Counted from the stretch's first letter, positions 15,491 through 24,232 are shown. The stretch is DNA of 64,000 nucleotides from Lachnospiraceae bacterium P6A3 (GCA_000702085.1 JNKP01000004.1:1-64000), one strand, 5' to 3'. Numbers and translations are program-made. Notes: generated by a model from the sequence alone, not told the origin.

Positions 15491-16435
15491 TTAATGAGTA
15501 TCGGTAGGATACTGATACAATACTGTTGAAAGATATCTTTCTCCGGTGTCCGGAAGTAATGCTACGATGGTCTTGCCTTTGTTCTCCGGTCTCTTCGCCA
15601 GCATAAGCGCTCCCGCGGCTGCAGCTCCCGAAGATATTCCCACGAGCAATCCCTCTTTTCTTCCCAGAAGTCTTGAAGTATCTATTGCCTCATCTCCTCT
15701 GATCTGAAGAATCTCGTCTATAACATCTTCTCCGAAAACCTTAGGTACGAAACCTGCTCCGATACCCTGTATCTTGTGAGGTCCGGGATTTCCTCCGGAC
15801 AAAACAGGTGATTCAAAAGGTTCTACCGCAACAATCTTCACATCAGGATTAAGTTTCTTAAGTCCTCTTCCCACACCGGTAACGGTTCCTCCCGTTCCTA
15901 CTCCGGCAACAAATATATCTACTTTACCGTCCGTATCATTCCATATTTCCTGTGCGGTGGTATTCTCATGTGTTTTAGCATTTGCACCGTTTTCAAACTG
16001 CTGAAGTATCACGCTGTTTTCAATCTGTGCATTAAGAGCCTCGGCCTGTCTGATCGCACCTTTCATTCCCTGGGCTCCCGGGGTAAGTACCACTTGAGCT
16101 CCGAGTGCGGTAACGAGAGTTCTTCTTTCGATGCTCATCGTATCGGGCATTGTAAGTATTACATTGTATCCTTTGATAGCTCCAACAAAAGAAAGGCCTA
16201 CGCCTGTATTTCCGCTGGTGGGTTCGATTATTGTCGATCCGGGTTTCAAAATTCCCTTCTCCTCGGCATCTTCGATCATTCCCAGTGCGATCCTGTCTTT
16301 AACGGAACCTGCGGGGTTAAAGTATTCGACTTTGAAATACACTTCCGCATCCGTATCGTTTTCTTTAAGGAATCTGTTCGGTTTTAACAGCGGTGTGTTA
16401 CCTACCAGTTCTGTAAGATCCTGTGCGACTTTCAT
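15491..16435 (-). CDS. cysK: Cysteine synthase (O-acetylserine sulfhydrylase) within the nitrogenase-like operon
   Basis: A PLP enzyme of about 314 residues that makes cysteine from O-acetylserine and sulfide. Visible are the PLP lysine in NPAGSVKDR, the substrate loop PTSGNTG, the phosphate loop GVGTGGT and the conserved SSGAAAAGAL. The ATG at 16433-16435 is preferred, since it is 9 bases from GGGAGG whereas the ATG at 16441 is 3 bases away. It is inserted between the NifH-like and NifK-like genes with gaps of 23 and 10 bases. That placement suggests it captures sulfide or a thiol released by the reductase; alternatively it supplies cysteine for Fe-S clusters. Confidence 0.93.
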   Translation of the reverse strand: MKVAQDLTELVGNTPLLKPNRFLKENDTDAEVYFKVEYFNPAGSVKDRIALGMIEDAEEKGILKPGSTIIEPTSGNTGVGLSFVGAIKGYNVILTMPDTMSIERRTLVTALGAQVVLTPGAQGMKGAIRQAEALNAQIENSVILQQFENGANAKTHENTTAQEIWNDTDGKVDIFVAGVGTGGTVTGVGRGLKKLNPDVKIVAVEPFESPVLSGGNPGPHKIQGIGAGFVPKVFGEDVIDEILQIRGDEAIDTSRLLGRKEGLLVGISSGAAAAGALMLAKRPENKGKTIVALLPDTGERYLSTVLYQYPTDTH

Positions 16436-16458
16436 ATACATTTCCTCCCCATTCCGAA

Positions 16459-17328
<870 letters not shown>

Positions 17329-17346
17329 TTATCCCTTACACATTTT

Positions 17347-17760
17347 TTATTCTTCATCTTCTATCCCGTAATCGCGGAGTAGTTTTTTTGCTTTTTCCAA
17401 TCGGAGCCTTTTCTTATCCCTATAATCTCTTACCTTAGCTATGGCTTCATCGATCGGTCCTACATGGTCCAGTGTTATGATATTTTTCCTTGCAAGAGCC
17501 TGTGATGCTCTCCCTCCTGTTCTTGCAGCGAGCACAAACTCAACATCAGATAACTGATCGGCAATCTCCTCAAATGCCTTATCTCCACCGCAGGTTGCGC
17601 CCTTGCAGGCCGTCTGATCTATATCCCTGAATGCGGAATCTATGATCTCTCCGGATTCCGAATCAACTTCAAACACAACAAATTTGTCCGTATGTCCGAA
17701 ATGGGAATCCACATTTATCTCGTCTGTTGTAGCTACGGCAATCCTGAATGTATCACCCAT
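17347..17760 (-). CDS. NifX/NafY-like cofactor-binding protein
   Basis: A 137-residue protein with a dinitrogenase iron-molybdenum cofactor-binding domain (about 5-105): RIAVATTDEINVDSHFGHTD is the family signature, with HFGHTDKF at 20-27. It also has two cysteines (C52, C57) in TACKGATCGG, and a charged helical tail. Such proteins carry NifB-cofactor or FeMo-cofactor, or bind other Fe-S clusters. In many NifB proteins this domain is fused to the radical SAM domain; here it is a separate gene overlapping the NifB-like gene by 8 bases. It is likely the carrier from the NifB-like enzyme to the D/K apo-complex. Confidence 0.85.
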   Translation of the reverse strand: MGDTFRIAVATTDEINVDSHFGHTDKFVVFEVDSESGEIIDSAFRDIDQTACKGATCGGDKAFEEIADQLSDVEFVLAARTGGRASQALARKNIITLDHVGPIDEAIAKVRDYRDKKRLRLEKAKKLLRDYGIEDEE

Positions 17761-18622
17761 GTGAAAATGTCTCCTTTACATTAAGTCTGCCTTTATAAAG
17801 AGAAGCACCTATGTCATATACACCGGGGACTCCGCAGGCATCAGCTCTGCAGTGCTGGCAATGCCTGAATACGTTTATATATATTTCCGCATCCGATCTT
17901 GCTTTATACAGCTCTTCGCATGTCGGTGCCGATAGATCTTTCATCTCATTCTGAGGTATCAGTGGAATAATGTTGTAGATTGATGCACCTGCTGTCTTTA
18001 CGGTAGCCGCGACATCTTCTATATGCTTATCATTTATTCCCGGTATCAAAACCGTATTTACTTTGACCAGTGTTCCTGCTTTCGATACTTTTCTGATTCC
18101 CGACAGCTGATTCTTTATAAGGATCTCCGCAGCTTCGGTTCCCGTGTAGATCTTGCCGTGGTATGAGATCCTGTTATTGATCTTTGCTTCGATTTCCGGA
18201 TCCACCGCATTTACCGTAACCGTGAGTGTATCTATCAGTTCGATCACTTCATCTGCTTTTTCATCAAGCAGCAGTCCGTTTGTGCTCATGCACTTTATAA
18301 GCTTCGGATACTTGTCTTTGATCAGCCTGAATGTCTTCAGCGCACGATCCGTTGCAAGTGTATCTCCGGGACCCGCGATTCCGACCACTGTTATCTCCGG
18401 GCATTTCTCAAGTGCCAGATCAATGAAGTGTGCGGCTTCTTCCGGTTCAAGCACCGTGCTTGTTACTCCGGGTCTTTGTTCATCATCATTGATCTTCCTG
18501 TCGCAGAATCTGCATTCTATATTGCAGCCGGGCGCTACAGGCAGATGAATTCGTCCTTTATTCTGTTTGCATGGTCCAAAGCACGGATGTTCTTTGAAGA
18601 CCGTTTCGCGATCCAGAGCCAT
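17753..18622 (-). CDS. NifB-like radical SAM cofactor maturase
   Basis: A roughly 289-residue radical SAM enzyme. From the ATG at 18620-18622 (7 bases from GAGAGG; an ATG at 18628 is too close), the order is: HPCFGPC (C14, C18) near the N-terminus, the CX3CX2C motif CNIECRFC (C33, C37, C40), GIAGPGDTLA, and the C-terminal HCQHCRADACG. The last resembles the CxxCRADA motif of NifB. In NifB, extra cysteines and a histidine hold two 4Fe-4S clusters that are fused with carbide into NifB-co. Retention of all these elements indicates that the D/K enzyme uses a NifB-co-derived cluster. First gene of the tightly packed 12-gene operon. Confidence 0.9.
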   Translation of the reverse strand: MALDRETVFKEHPCFGPCKQNKGRIHLPVAPGCNIECRFCDRKINDDEQRPGVTSTVLEPEEAAHFIDLALEKCPEITVVGIAGPGDTLATDRALKTFRLIKDKYPKLIKCMSTNGLLLDEKADEVIELIDTLTVTVNAVDPEIEAKINNRISYHGKIYTGTEAAEILIKNQLSGIRKVSKAGTLVKVNTVLIPGINDKHIEDVAATVKTAGASIYNIIPLIPQNEMKDLSAPTCEELYKARSDAEIYINVFRHCQHCRADACGVPGVYDIGASLYKGRLNVKETFSHG

Positions 18623-18734
18623 AGACATACCTCTCGTACATTTTTACTGATTCTATCAGACATGTATTCCCCACAAAATCATACATATCTTATAGTGAGC
18701 CATTACTTTTGGTTATCACTCATATCACTTCGTC

Positions 18735-18953
18735 TTATTGCAAAAAGAGTGCGATTCCCGCCGTACCTCCGTATAAACTTGTCTGTGAAGTAAGCGTCTG
18801 ATCCGGATCTATATCCTTGCCGGGAAGAATATCCCATTTGATACCGCCTCCCGGATCCGGGTGTTCGTATTCCTCCAGCCATGCTGCCGTTTCAAGAACC
18901 GGCATGATCAGATTGCCGTCCGAATATCTTAATTCTTCAAATACATTTCCCAT
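18735..18953 (-). pseudogene. N-terminal fragment of a LanC-like protein
   Basis: A 72-codon frame with a strong GGAGG site 5 bases before its ATG. The sequence ends with TSLYGGTAGIALFLQ, like the first glycine-rich repeat of lanthionine synthetase C-like proteins (LYxGxxGIALFL), which are normally about 400 residues or longer. A stop follows at once and no continuation was seen in the other frames of the 100 bases before the NifB-like gene. It looks like a truncated remnant, though its intact start means a short protein may be made. It lies between a palindromic operator and the nitrogenase-like operon and may be co-transcribed with it. Confidence 0.5.
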
Positions 18954-19008
18954 GTTTTCCTCCGATTTCCATAAAAGGATTTATCTATATCGGATTTCTG
19001 TTTCTGAA

Positions 19009-19079
19009 ATTATATTAATATTGTAGAAACTTTTCGTATAATTCATGTTTTCTTGAACCTGATATAGTTTCAGACTATA
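19009..19079 (-). promoter_or_regulatory. Candidate promoter and MetR-box-like palindrome upstream of the nitrogenase-like operon
   Basis: TATAGTTTCAGACTATA at 19063-19079 is a near-perfect 17-bp palindrome. It differs by one base from the TATAGTTtnaAACTATA consensus described for the LysR regulator MtaR/MetR of streptococci. On the minus strand a TATAAT (19009-19014) lies downstream, without a good -35 box, placing the palindrome near -68, the usual LysR recognition position. The next genes are the LanC-like fragment and then the nifB-like gene. The promoter assignment is tentative; the palindrome itself is certain. Confidence 0.5.
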
Positions 19080-19099
19080 ACTTTTAAGGCATCAAAAAA

Positions 19100-19122
19100 G
19101 GACTGTGCATGTGGCACAGCCC
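19100..19122 (-). terminator. Rho-independent terminator after the HAD gene
   Basis: GGACTGTGC pairs with GCACAGCCC around a 5-base loop (one G-C/A mismatch at the base), followed on the minus strand by six T. It lies 32 bases past the HAD phosphatase stop and insulates the downstream sulfur island. Confidence 0.85.
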
Positions 19123-19153
19123 CTTTACTATATGAAATCCTCCCGGGAAATCA

Positions 19154-19966
19154 TTATGTATTGGATTTTAAAATATCTGCCAGTCCGTCGTGATCGTTAT
19201 CAAACCCGGTGATAACATTAGCGGCACTTTTAGCCATATCAACAGCGTTCTTCATTGCAACACCGATTCCGGCGGCTTCTATCATGGAGATGTCATTTTG
19301 TTCATCTCCCGCAGCTATCGTGTTTTCGACGGGAATGTTCAAATGCTCCGCAAGCCTTATTACGGCAGAGCCCTTTCCTGCTTCCTTCATGAAGATTTCC
19401 AGGTAATTCGGATTGGAATAGACCGTCGTTACTTTATCTGAGAATTTCTCCATTATGGCAAGTCTGAAACGCTCAAGCTTTTCGAGATCATGAAGCTCGA
19501 TTGCGATTACTTTGCAGGGATCTTCGGGAAGTGCCGTGACTATGTCATCCGTTACAACAACAGGTCTCTTGATAACGCGATTGTAATACTGCATTTCTTC
19601 ACCGTTATCGGGAGAAATAAGAGAATCCGTAGTATATGTATGGGCATGGATTCCGTATTCTGCTGCAGTTTCGAATATACCCGGGATAAGATCAAGCGGA
19701 ACTCCTATCCTGAATATGTCCTTACCAGCATCCACATCGTAAATCTGAGCGCCGTTATAACAGATCAGATACATTCCCGGATAGTCAAGTCCAAGTTCCT
19801 TAACAACATCCAGGACATTATCCAGCCCTCTTCCGGTGCATATTGCGAAGTGATTACCGGCTGCAACAAAGTCATCCAGTGCCTTTCTTGTTTTTTCTGA
19901 TATTTTCTTTTCTTTTGTAAGAAGTGTTCCGTCCAGATCGGAAAAAAATATCTTTTTACTTTTCAT
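19154..19966 (-). CDS. Cof-type HAD-IIB family phosphatase
   Basis: A 270-residue hydrolase acting on sugar phosphates, flavin phosphates or similar. Motif I is FFSDLDGTLLT (Asp9/Asp11), motif II CTGR, motif III lysine in the KGSAV region, motif IV GDEQNDISMIEAAGIGVAM. The C2B cap lies between about residues 85 and 190, defining the Cof/YidA class, whose members often have broad specificity. Its ATG lies inside the end of the KilA-N gene (11-base overlap), so the two are translationally coupled although functionally unrelated. Ends at a strong terminator. Confidence 0.9.
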   Translation of the reverse strand: MKSKKIFFSDLDGTLLTKEKKISEKTRKALDDFVAAGNHFAICTGRGLDNVLDVVKELGLDYPGMYLICYNGAQIYDVDAGKDIFRIGVPLDLIPGIFETAAEYGIHAHTYTTDSLISPDNGEEMQYYNRVIKRPVVVTDDIVTALPEDPCKVIAIELHDLEKLERFRLAIMEKFSDKVTTVYSNPNYLEIFMKEAGKGSAVIRLAEHLNIPVENTIAAGDEQNDISMIEAAGIGVAMKNAVDMAKSAANVITGFDNDHDGLADILKSNT

Positions 19967-20810
19967 TCTTCTCTATTTGTCTGCTGATATTCTCAGCTTC
20001 CCCTAATATTCTAATCTGATATTCCGCAATTTGTTTAAGTATTTCAAAGCGTTCCGCTTTGCTTTTACCCTCACGAATCATTTGCGCATTGTGACTTTCA
20101 AGATTCGATAAAACGGTTAATTCATTAATTGTCGCATAATCTCGAACATTACTGTTTTTTGCCAAATCCGGATTTGCATCGCGCCACGCTTTAGCAGTAA
20201 ATCCAAAAAGAGCGACATTAAGCAGATCCGCTTCCTCCGCGTAAGGTAACCACTGTAGATTGTCCTTGTAATTATATATCGGAACCAGATAATTTTTTAC
20301 TGCATCCGTCTGAATTATATAATTATTTTTCGAAAGAAATCGCTTGGCATCCCATTCTAATTTCTTCAGATCATTTTCCTGTGATTTAAGCCGCTGAAAC
20401 TCTCTTATCAAATATAACTTAAATACAGGATTAATTGCAGAGGCAAATTCAAATGCTATATCTTTATGAGCAAATGTTCCACCATATCTTCCCTTTTTGA
20501 CAAACAAGCCTATAGCATCAGTTTTTTCCACCCATTCCGAAATACTTGGAGTAAAAGTAAGCAATCCCGCTTCCTTTTTAAAGTGTTCAGATTCGAACAC
20601 TTTAAAATTTGGATTATACATCTCTTCCCAAGTAGATAGGAATTCAAGTGTAGATCTATTTCTCAACCAATTTCTTATAATATCAGCGGCTCTCGAATTA
20701 TCTGATTTGGCTGCAGCCATATCTGTTATACATATATAATCATCCGCATCCGTCATTGATACAGTTATTGGGATATTCTGAACGGATATTATTCTGTTTT
20801 TCACTGCCAC
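19956..20810 (-). CDS. KilA-N domain protein
   Basis: A 284-residue protein starting at GTG, 5 bases after GGAGGG. The KilA-N DNA-binding domain spans about 10-130 (YICITDMAAAKSDNSRAADI, then YGGTFAHKDIAFEFASAINP and VFKLYLIREFQRLK). A C-terminal domain of about 150 residues (NYKDNLQWLPYAEEADLLNV, RDYATINELTVLSNLESHNA) resembles that of related bacterial KilA-N/RhuM-like proteins. KilA-N proteins are common in phages and mobile islands as antirepressors or regulators. It is more AT-rich than the HAD gene it overlaps and follows a small HTH gene by 9 bases. The target is unknown. Confidence 0.85.
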   Translation of the reverse strand: MAVKNRIISVQNIPITVSMTDADDYICITDMAAAKSDNSRAADIIRNWLRNRSTLEFLSTWEEMYNPNFKVFESEHFKKEAGLLTFTPSISEWVEKTDAIGLFVKKGRYGGTFAHKDIAFEFASAINPVFKLYLIREFQRLKSQENDLKKLEWDAKRFLSKNNYIIQTDAVKNYLVPIYNYKDNLQWLPYAEEADLLNVALFGFTAKAWRDANPDLAKNSNVRDYATINELTVLSNLESHNAQMIREGKSKAERFEILKQIAEYQIRILGEAENISRQIEKNEK

Positions 20811-20823
20811 TTTATCCCTCCGG

Positions 20824-21114
20824 TTATCTTTTCATCTCTTCATAGTATGCTTTATATCTGTAGATGGTCCGTTCACTGACTCCATTGCGTTCAGCAATTT
20901 CCGTCATAGTCATACCACTCTCGTGGCAGATGACAAAGTCATTATAAGTCTCCATCCATTTGGCATTATGTTTTTGTCTGCCACTGGCTTTTCTTTTCTT
21001 AAAGTACTCAAGTTCGTTTTCCAGTACAGTCTTTTCTTTCTTTAGCTTAGCATTTTCTCTTTTGAGATTGTCTATTCTTACCAAAGCCTCTTCAAGCGAA
21101 GTTATTCTTTTCAT
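20824..21114 (-). CDS. Small coiled-coil helix-turn-helix protein
   Basis: A 96-residue protein. The ATG at 21112-21114 follows GGGAGG by 7 bases; an ATG at 21234 would add a basic stretch with no ribosome site. Residues 1-45 form a heptad-like coiled coil (ALVRIDNLKRENAKLKKEKT), and residues 60-96 an HTH of the resolvase/transposase type (SGMTMTEIAERNGVSERTIY). It precedes the KilA-N gene by 9 bases and may be a co-regulator or a remnant of a recombinase. Function unknown. Confidence 0.7.
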   Translation of the reverse strand: MKRITSLEEALVRIDNLKRENAKLKKEKTVLENELEYFKKRKASGRQKHNAKWMETYNDFVICHESGMTMTEIAERNGVSERTIYRYKAYYEEMKR

Positions 21115-21168
21115 ACCGGAACCTCCCATATTGTTAATATAGTTAAAATAATATATAAATACCCTTGA

Positions 21169-21174
21169 TGTCAA
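21169..21174 (-). promoter_or_regulatory. Candidate -35 box for the HTH/KilA-N/HAD operon
   Basis: A perfect TTGACA on the minus strand lies 55 bases upstream of the HTH start and is followed by a TATA-rich stretch with several possible -10 boxes at 15-17 bases. The exact -10 cannot be fixed. Confidence 0.4.
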
Positions 21175-21204
21175 TTTCATTTTGTCATAACATATCAAAA
21201 AAAA

Positions 21205-21241
21205 ACGGCGTCTGCGCACAGGGGTGAAGCGCAAGCGCCGT
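21205..21241 (-). terminator. Rho-independent terminator after the serpin gene
   Basis: ACGGCG...CGCCGT outer stem with an inner CGC/GCG pairing encloses an 11-base loop; on the minus strand nine T follow. It lies 14 bases past the serpin stop. Confidence 0.85.
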
Positions 21242-21254
21242 GAGGGCTAACATA

Positions 21255-22574
21255 TTAAAGCTGGTTTACAGTTCCAAGGAATACGGGAAGACCGGTAGCA
21301 TTATCTACGATTCCGTATACGAAAGGACGATCGAGATATACATATACAGGCTCTTCCATCATAGGTGCTGCACATGCATCGAGGGTCTCGATTGCGGTAA
21401 CAGCAGCTGCTCTGGTTCCCTCTCTGTCGACCTTGATATAGGTCTTATGAAGAACTCTTCCGATGTAAGCGTTGTAGTCAGCATCATTTGTTGCACGGAC
21501 CATTCCCGTAAGATCTGCGTTGTCGGCATCAAAAGGAAGTTCCATGCCCATATCCTGAAGAACACCGCTCATCTCGATAAAGTATTCATTTTCAAACTCA
21601 GGAATCTTTACAAATACATTTTCATAACTATATTCGGGATTTCTTACAGCTTCAGCAAACTGATCTCCGCTCTCCGCCAGCTGAGCCACGAAATCTTCGA
21701 TAGATGTTCCCTCTTCGGGAAGAATTCCTATGAATGAATATTCTCCTCCTTTGTAAGGACGGATAAATCCGGTTCCGCCTGCAATTTCAAAGTAATTATT
21801 TTCATAGCTGAAAAGCATATTAACTTCGGTGGTGGAATTATCATAGTTGGTAAACAAAGTGCCTTCGATGATATCTGACTCCTCATATTCATTCATCCAC
21901 TCGCCTTCGAATGCCATTGCGTTGATAAGATACATACGTGCGTCTTCGGGAATCTGATCCAGGATACCGGGGATCATTCCGTAAGTCTGATCATTTACCC
22001 ATCCGTTGATATCCTGTAGAGTGGACTGATCAAAAGGAGCCATCCAGATATCCGCTCCGTAATAATTCTTTACCGCGGTGGCAAAATCGGGAACAACCTC
22101 TACCAATCCGTCATCCTTAAACCAGATGGAATTAGCCACGTTCCAATTAACATCTTCTGCTTCATTAAAACGCCGGGCCATTTCATACATGATTGGATTC
22201 ATCTCGGAAACCGGGATAGAGCCGAATACCTTCTCAATCTGTGAAAGAGTCTCTCCGTTTGCTCCGTTTTCAAGCATTCCGAATGCCTGCATCATGGATG
22301 TGGGGGAAATAAGAACATTGGATCCTGCCCCTTCGGATGATGCAATCTGCTGAAGAAGTTCAAGGGATGAGGCCGAGAGAGAATTAATCTGTTCATTACT
22401 TATATCACCGGATTCCACCTCGATTTCGGGTGCATCAGCGGTAACATTTCTTGCGCTGCTGCTTCTGTGCGACTCGGAACCGCCGTTTCCTGTTTCATTT
22501 CCTGCTCCGGAAGCTGCTCCGCATCCGGCCAGCATTGACATTGCCAAAAGTCCCGCTACGATCTGTTTTTTCAT
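21255..22574 (-). CDS. Secreted serpin lipoprotein (serine protease inhibitor)
   Basis: A protein of about 439 residues. The ATG at 22572-22574 (MKKQIVAG) has a GAAGG site; the earlier ATG has none. A lipobox (MLAGC) is followed by a Gly/Ser-rich linker and a full serpin domain (about 65-439): ISPTSMMQAFGMLENGANGE, NWNVANSIWFKD and INAMAFEGEW are conserved serpin blocks. The hinge of the reactive loop is EGTRAAAVTA, small residues typical of inhibitory serpins; counting 17 residues from the glutamate puts the scissile bond near Cys-Ala (TLDACAAP). Cell-surface serpins of gut Firmicutes can inhibit host or microbial proteases. Monocistronic, with its own terminator. Confidence 0.9.
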   Translation of the reverse strand: MKKQIVAGLLAMSMLAGCGAASGAGNETGNGGSESHRSSSARNVTADAPEIEVESGDISNEQINSLSASSLELLQQIASSEGAGSNVLISPTSMMQAFGMLENGANGETLSQIEKVFGSIPVSEMNPIMYEMARRFNEAEDVNWNVANSIWFKDDGLVEVVPDFATAVKNYYGADIWMAPFDQSTLQDINGWVNDQTYGMIPGILDQIPEDARMYLINAMAFEGEWMNEYEESDIIEGTLFTNYDNSTTEVNMLFSYENNYFEIAGGTGFIRPYKGGEYSFIGILPEEGTSIEDFVAQLAESGDQFAEAVRNPEYSYENVFVKIPEFENEYFIEMSGVLQDMGMELPFDADNADLTGMVRATNDADYNAYIGRVLHKTYIKVDREGTRAAAVTAIETLDACAAPMMEEPVYVYLDRPFVYGIVDNATGLPVFLGTVNQL

Positions 22575-22662
22575 AATATATATACCTTCTTTCATAAATA
22601 TTTGAGTAATTTGACCACTTTTTGCGGTGTTTTACTGCCCTACACCATGAAAGACGTAAAAA

Positions 22663-22687
22663 GACGGAGGCACGTCACACCTCCGTC
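22663..22687 (-). terminator. Terminator after the thioesterase gene (bidirectional shape)
   Basis: A perfect 8-bp stem GACGGAGG/CCTCCGTC with a 9-base loop lies 8 bases past the thioesterase stop. The minus strand continues into TTTTT; the plus strand is preceded by a matching T-less region and followed by seven A, so it acts on the minus strand. Confidence 0.85.
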
Positions 22688-22695
22688 AAAAAAAC

Positions 22696-23094
22696 TTATA
22701 ATTTAAACCCTGTTCCGGTAAAAAGAGCTATTTCCCTGCCGTTTTCATCCGTTACGGTCACCTGAATGATCGTGCTGGAGCGTCCGCTTTTTATAAGCTC
22801 GGCCCTTGCCTTAAGAGTTTCCCCCTTAGGAGCTGCCAAATAGTTGATACTTACCTGCTGAGCTACGGTCGGTCTGTGGATATTATTGGAAAGAGCCGCA
22901 AATGCAAGATCAGCAAGTGTGAACATTACTCCGCCCATAATCCCACCGTTTGCATTCAGATGTCCGTCTCCAAGCTCCATGGTGCAAACCGAGAAATCTT
23001 CTCCAAGATCTTCAAGGACCATACCGCTGTTATAAGCGAATTTGTCGTTTTTGAAATATTCTTTTGCTTCTTCTACTGAATTAAATGTGGACAT
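22696..23094 (-). CDS. PaaI-family hotdog thioesterase
   Basis: A 132-residue hotdog-fold acyl-CoA thioesterase. The signature is HLNANGGIMGGVMFTLADLA (about 48-67), with the catalytic-type Asn/Gly/Asp arrangement of the PaaI/YbdB group, followed by the strand pattern QQVSINYLAAPKGETLKA. The substrate is unknown; relatives hydrolyse aryl- or acyl-CoA. It begins 34 bases after the glf stop with a GGGAGAG site and ends at a terminator. It may thus be the last gene of the polysaccharide transcript even though its codon and base use look like the flanking chromosome. Confidence 0.88.
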   Translation of the reverse strand: MSTFNSVEEAKEYFKNDKFAYNSGMVLEDLGEDFSVCTMELGDGHLNANGGIMGGVMFTLADLAFAALSNNIHRPTVAQQVSINYLAAPKGETLKARAELIKSGRSSTIIQVTVTDENGREIALFTGTGFKL

Positions 23095-23128
23095 GATACA
23101 ACTCTCCCGAAGATTATAATTCTATAAA

Positions 23129-24232
23129 TCAATACTCCTCTGCATCTTTTAAAGCCTGTTCTATTATTTGATCCATATCCATATATCGATATGTGCCAAG
23201 TCTTCCACCAAATTTCACATTTAATTCTTCAGAAGCCTTTTCTAAATACCTGCGATATAATTCTCCATTCTTTTCATCATTTACCGGATAATATGGTTCA
23301 TCCCCTTTTTTCCACTCTGCAGAATACTCGCGTGTTATTACTGTTTTTTGGGAGTTTCCTGCTCCGTACAAAAAATGCTTATGCTCGATAATCCTAGTAT
23401 AAGGGTGATTGGAGTCTGTATAATTCATCCCAGCAACACCCTGATAATTAGGAATATTTAAAATGTCCGTCTCAAAACGCAAACTTCTATATTGTAGTTC
23501 TCCAAAGCAATATCCAAAATATTCATCAATCGGACCAGTGTACACAATCCAATCCGCCAAATGACTGAAAGTATCTTTATCTTTCAAATAATCTGAATTT
23601 AATCTAACTTCTATACCTTCTAAAATATTACTAACCATCTCAGTATACCCGCACATTGGGATTCCCTGATGTGGATGGTTAAAATAATTATTATCAAAGG
23701 TATATCGAACCGGCAAACGCTTTATTATAAACGCAGGTAATTCTCTACAATCCCTTCCCCATTGCTTTTGAGTATATCCCTTAATCAATTTCTCATATAT
23801 GTCTGTTCCAACCAAAGAAATTGCCTGCTCTTCCAAATTTCCCGGCTCAGTAATTCCTGCTGATTCAACTTGTTCCGCAATACGCTGTTGTGCTTCCTCA
23901 GGGGTTCGAATGTCCGGCCACATTTTAGTAAATGTATTCATATTGAATGGAAGATTAAACAGTTCCCCATTGTACGAAGCAATTGGAGAATATATAAAAT
24001 GATTAAATTTTGCAAACCGATTTATATATTCCCATACTGTTTCTTTATCTGTATGAAAAATATGAGGACCATATACATGAACATCAATTCCTTCGATTTT
24101 TTTCGAATATATATTTCCCGCCACATGAGATCTTCTGTCTATAACAAGTACATTTTTTCCTTGTTCCTTCTTCTGCTGCGCGAATACAGCTCCATAAAGC
24201 CCTGCGCCTACTATCAAATAGTCATATTTCAT
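23129..24232 (-). CDS. glf: UDP-galactopyranose mutase
   Basis: A flavoenzyme of about 367 residues that interconverts UDP-galactopyranose and UDP-galactofuranose, the donor for galactofuranose in surface glycans. The ATG at 24230-24232 follows GGAGA by about 10 bases. The N-terminal FAD-binding motif is YLIVGAGLYGAVFAQQ. Conserved substrate regions include HVYGPHIFHTD, GYTQKQWGRD, and the family-specific LRFETDILNIPNYQGVAGMN and YTRIIEHKHF. It is the last sugar gene of the cluster, 15 bases after galE, so the glycan very likely contains galactofuranose. Confidence 0.96.
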   Translation of the reverse strand: MKYDYLIVGAGLYGAVFAQQKKEQGKNVLVIDRRSHVAGNIYSKKIEGIDVHVYGPHIFHTDKETVWEYINRFAKFNHFIYSPIASYNGELFNLPFNMNTFTKMWPDIRTPEEAQQRIAEQVESAGITEPGNLEEQAISLVGTDIYEKLIKGYTQKQWGRDCRELPAFIIKRLPVRYTFDNNYFNHPHQGIPMCGYTEMVSNILEGIEVRLNSDYLKDKDTFSHLADWIVYTGPIDEYFGYCFGELQYRSLRFETDILNIPNYQGVAGMNYTDSNHPYTRIIEHKHFLYGAGNSQKTVITREYSAEWKKGDEPYYPVNDEKNGELYRRYLEKASEELNVKFGGRLGTYRYMDMDQIIEQALKDAEEY

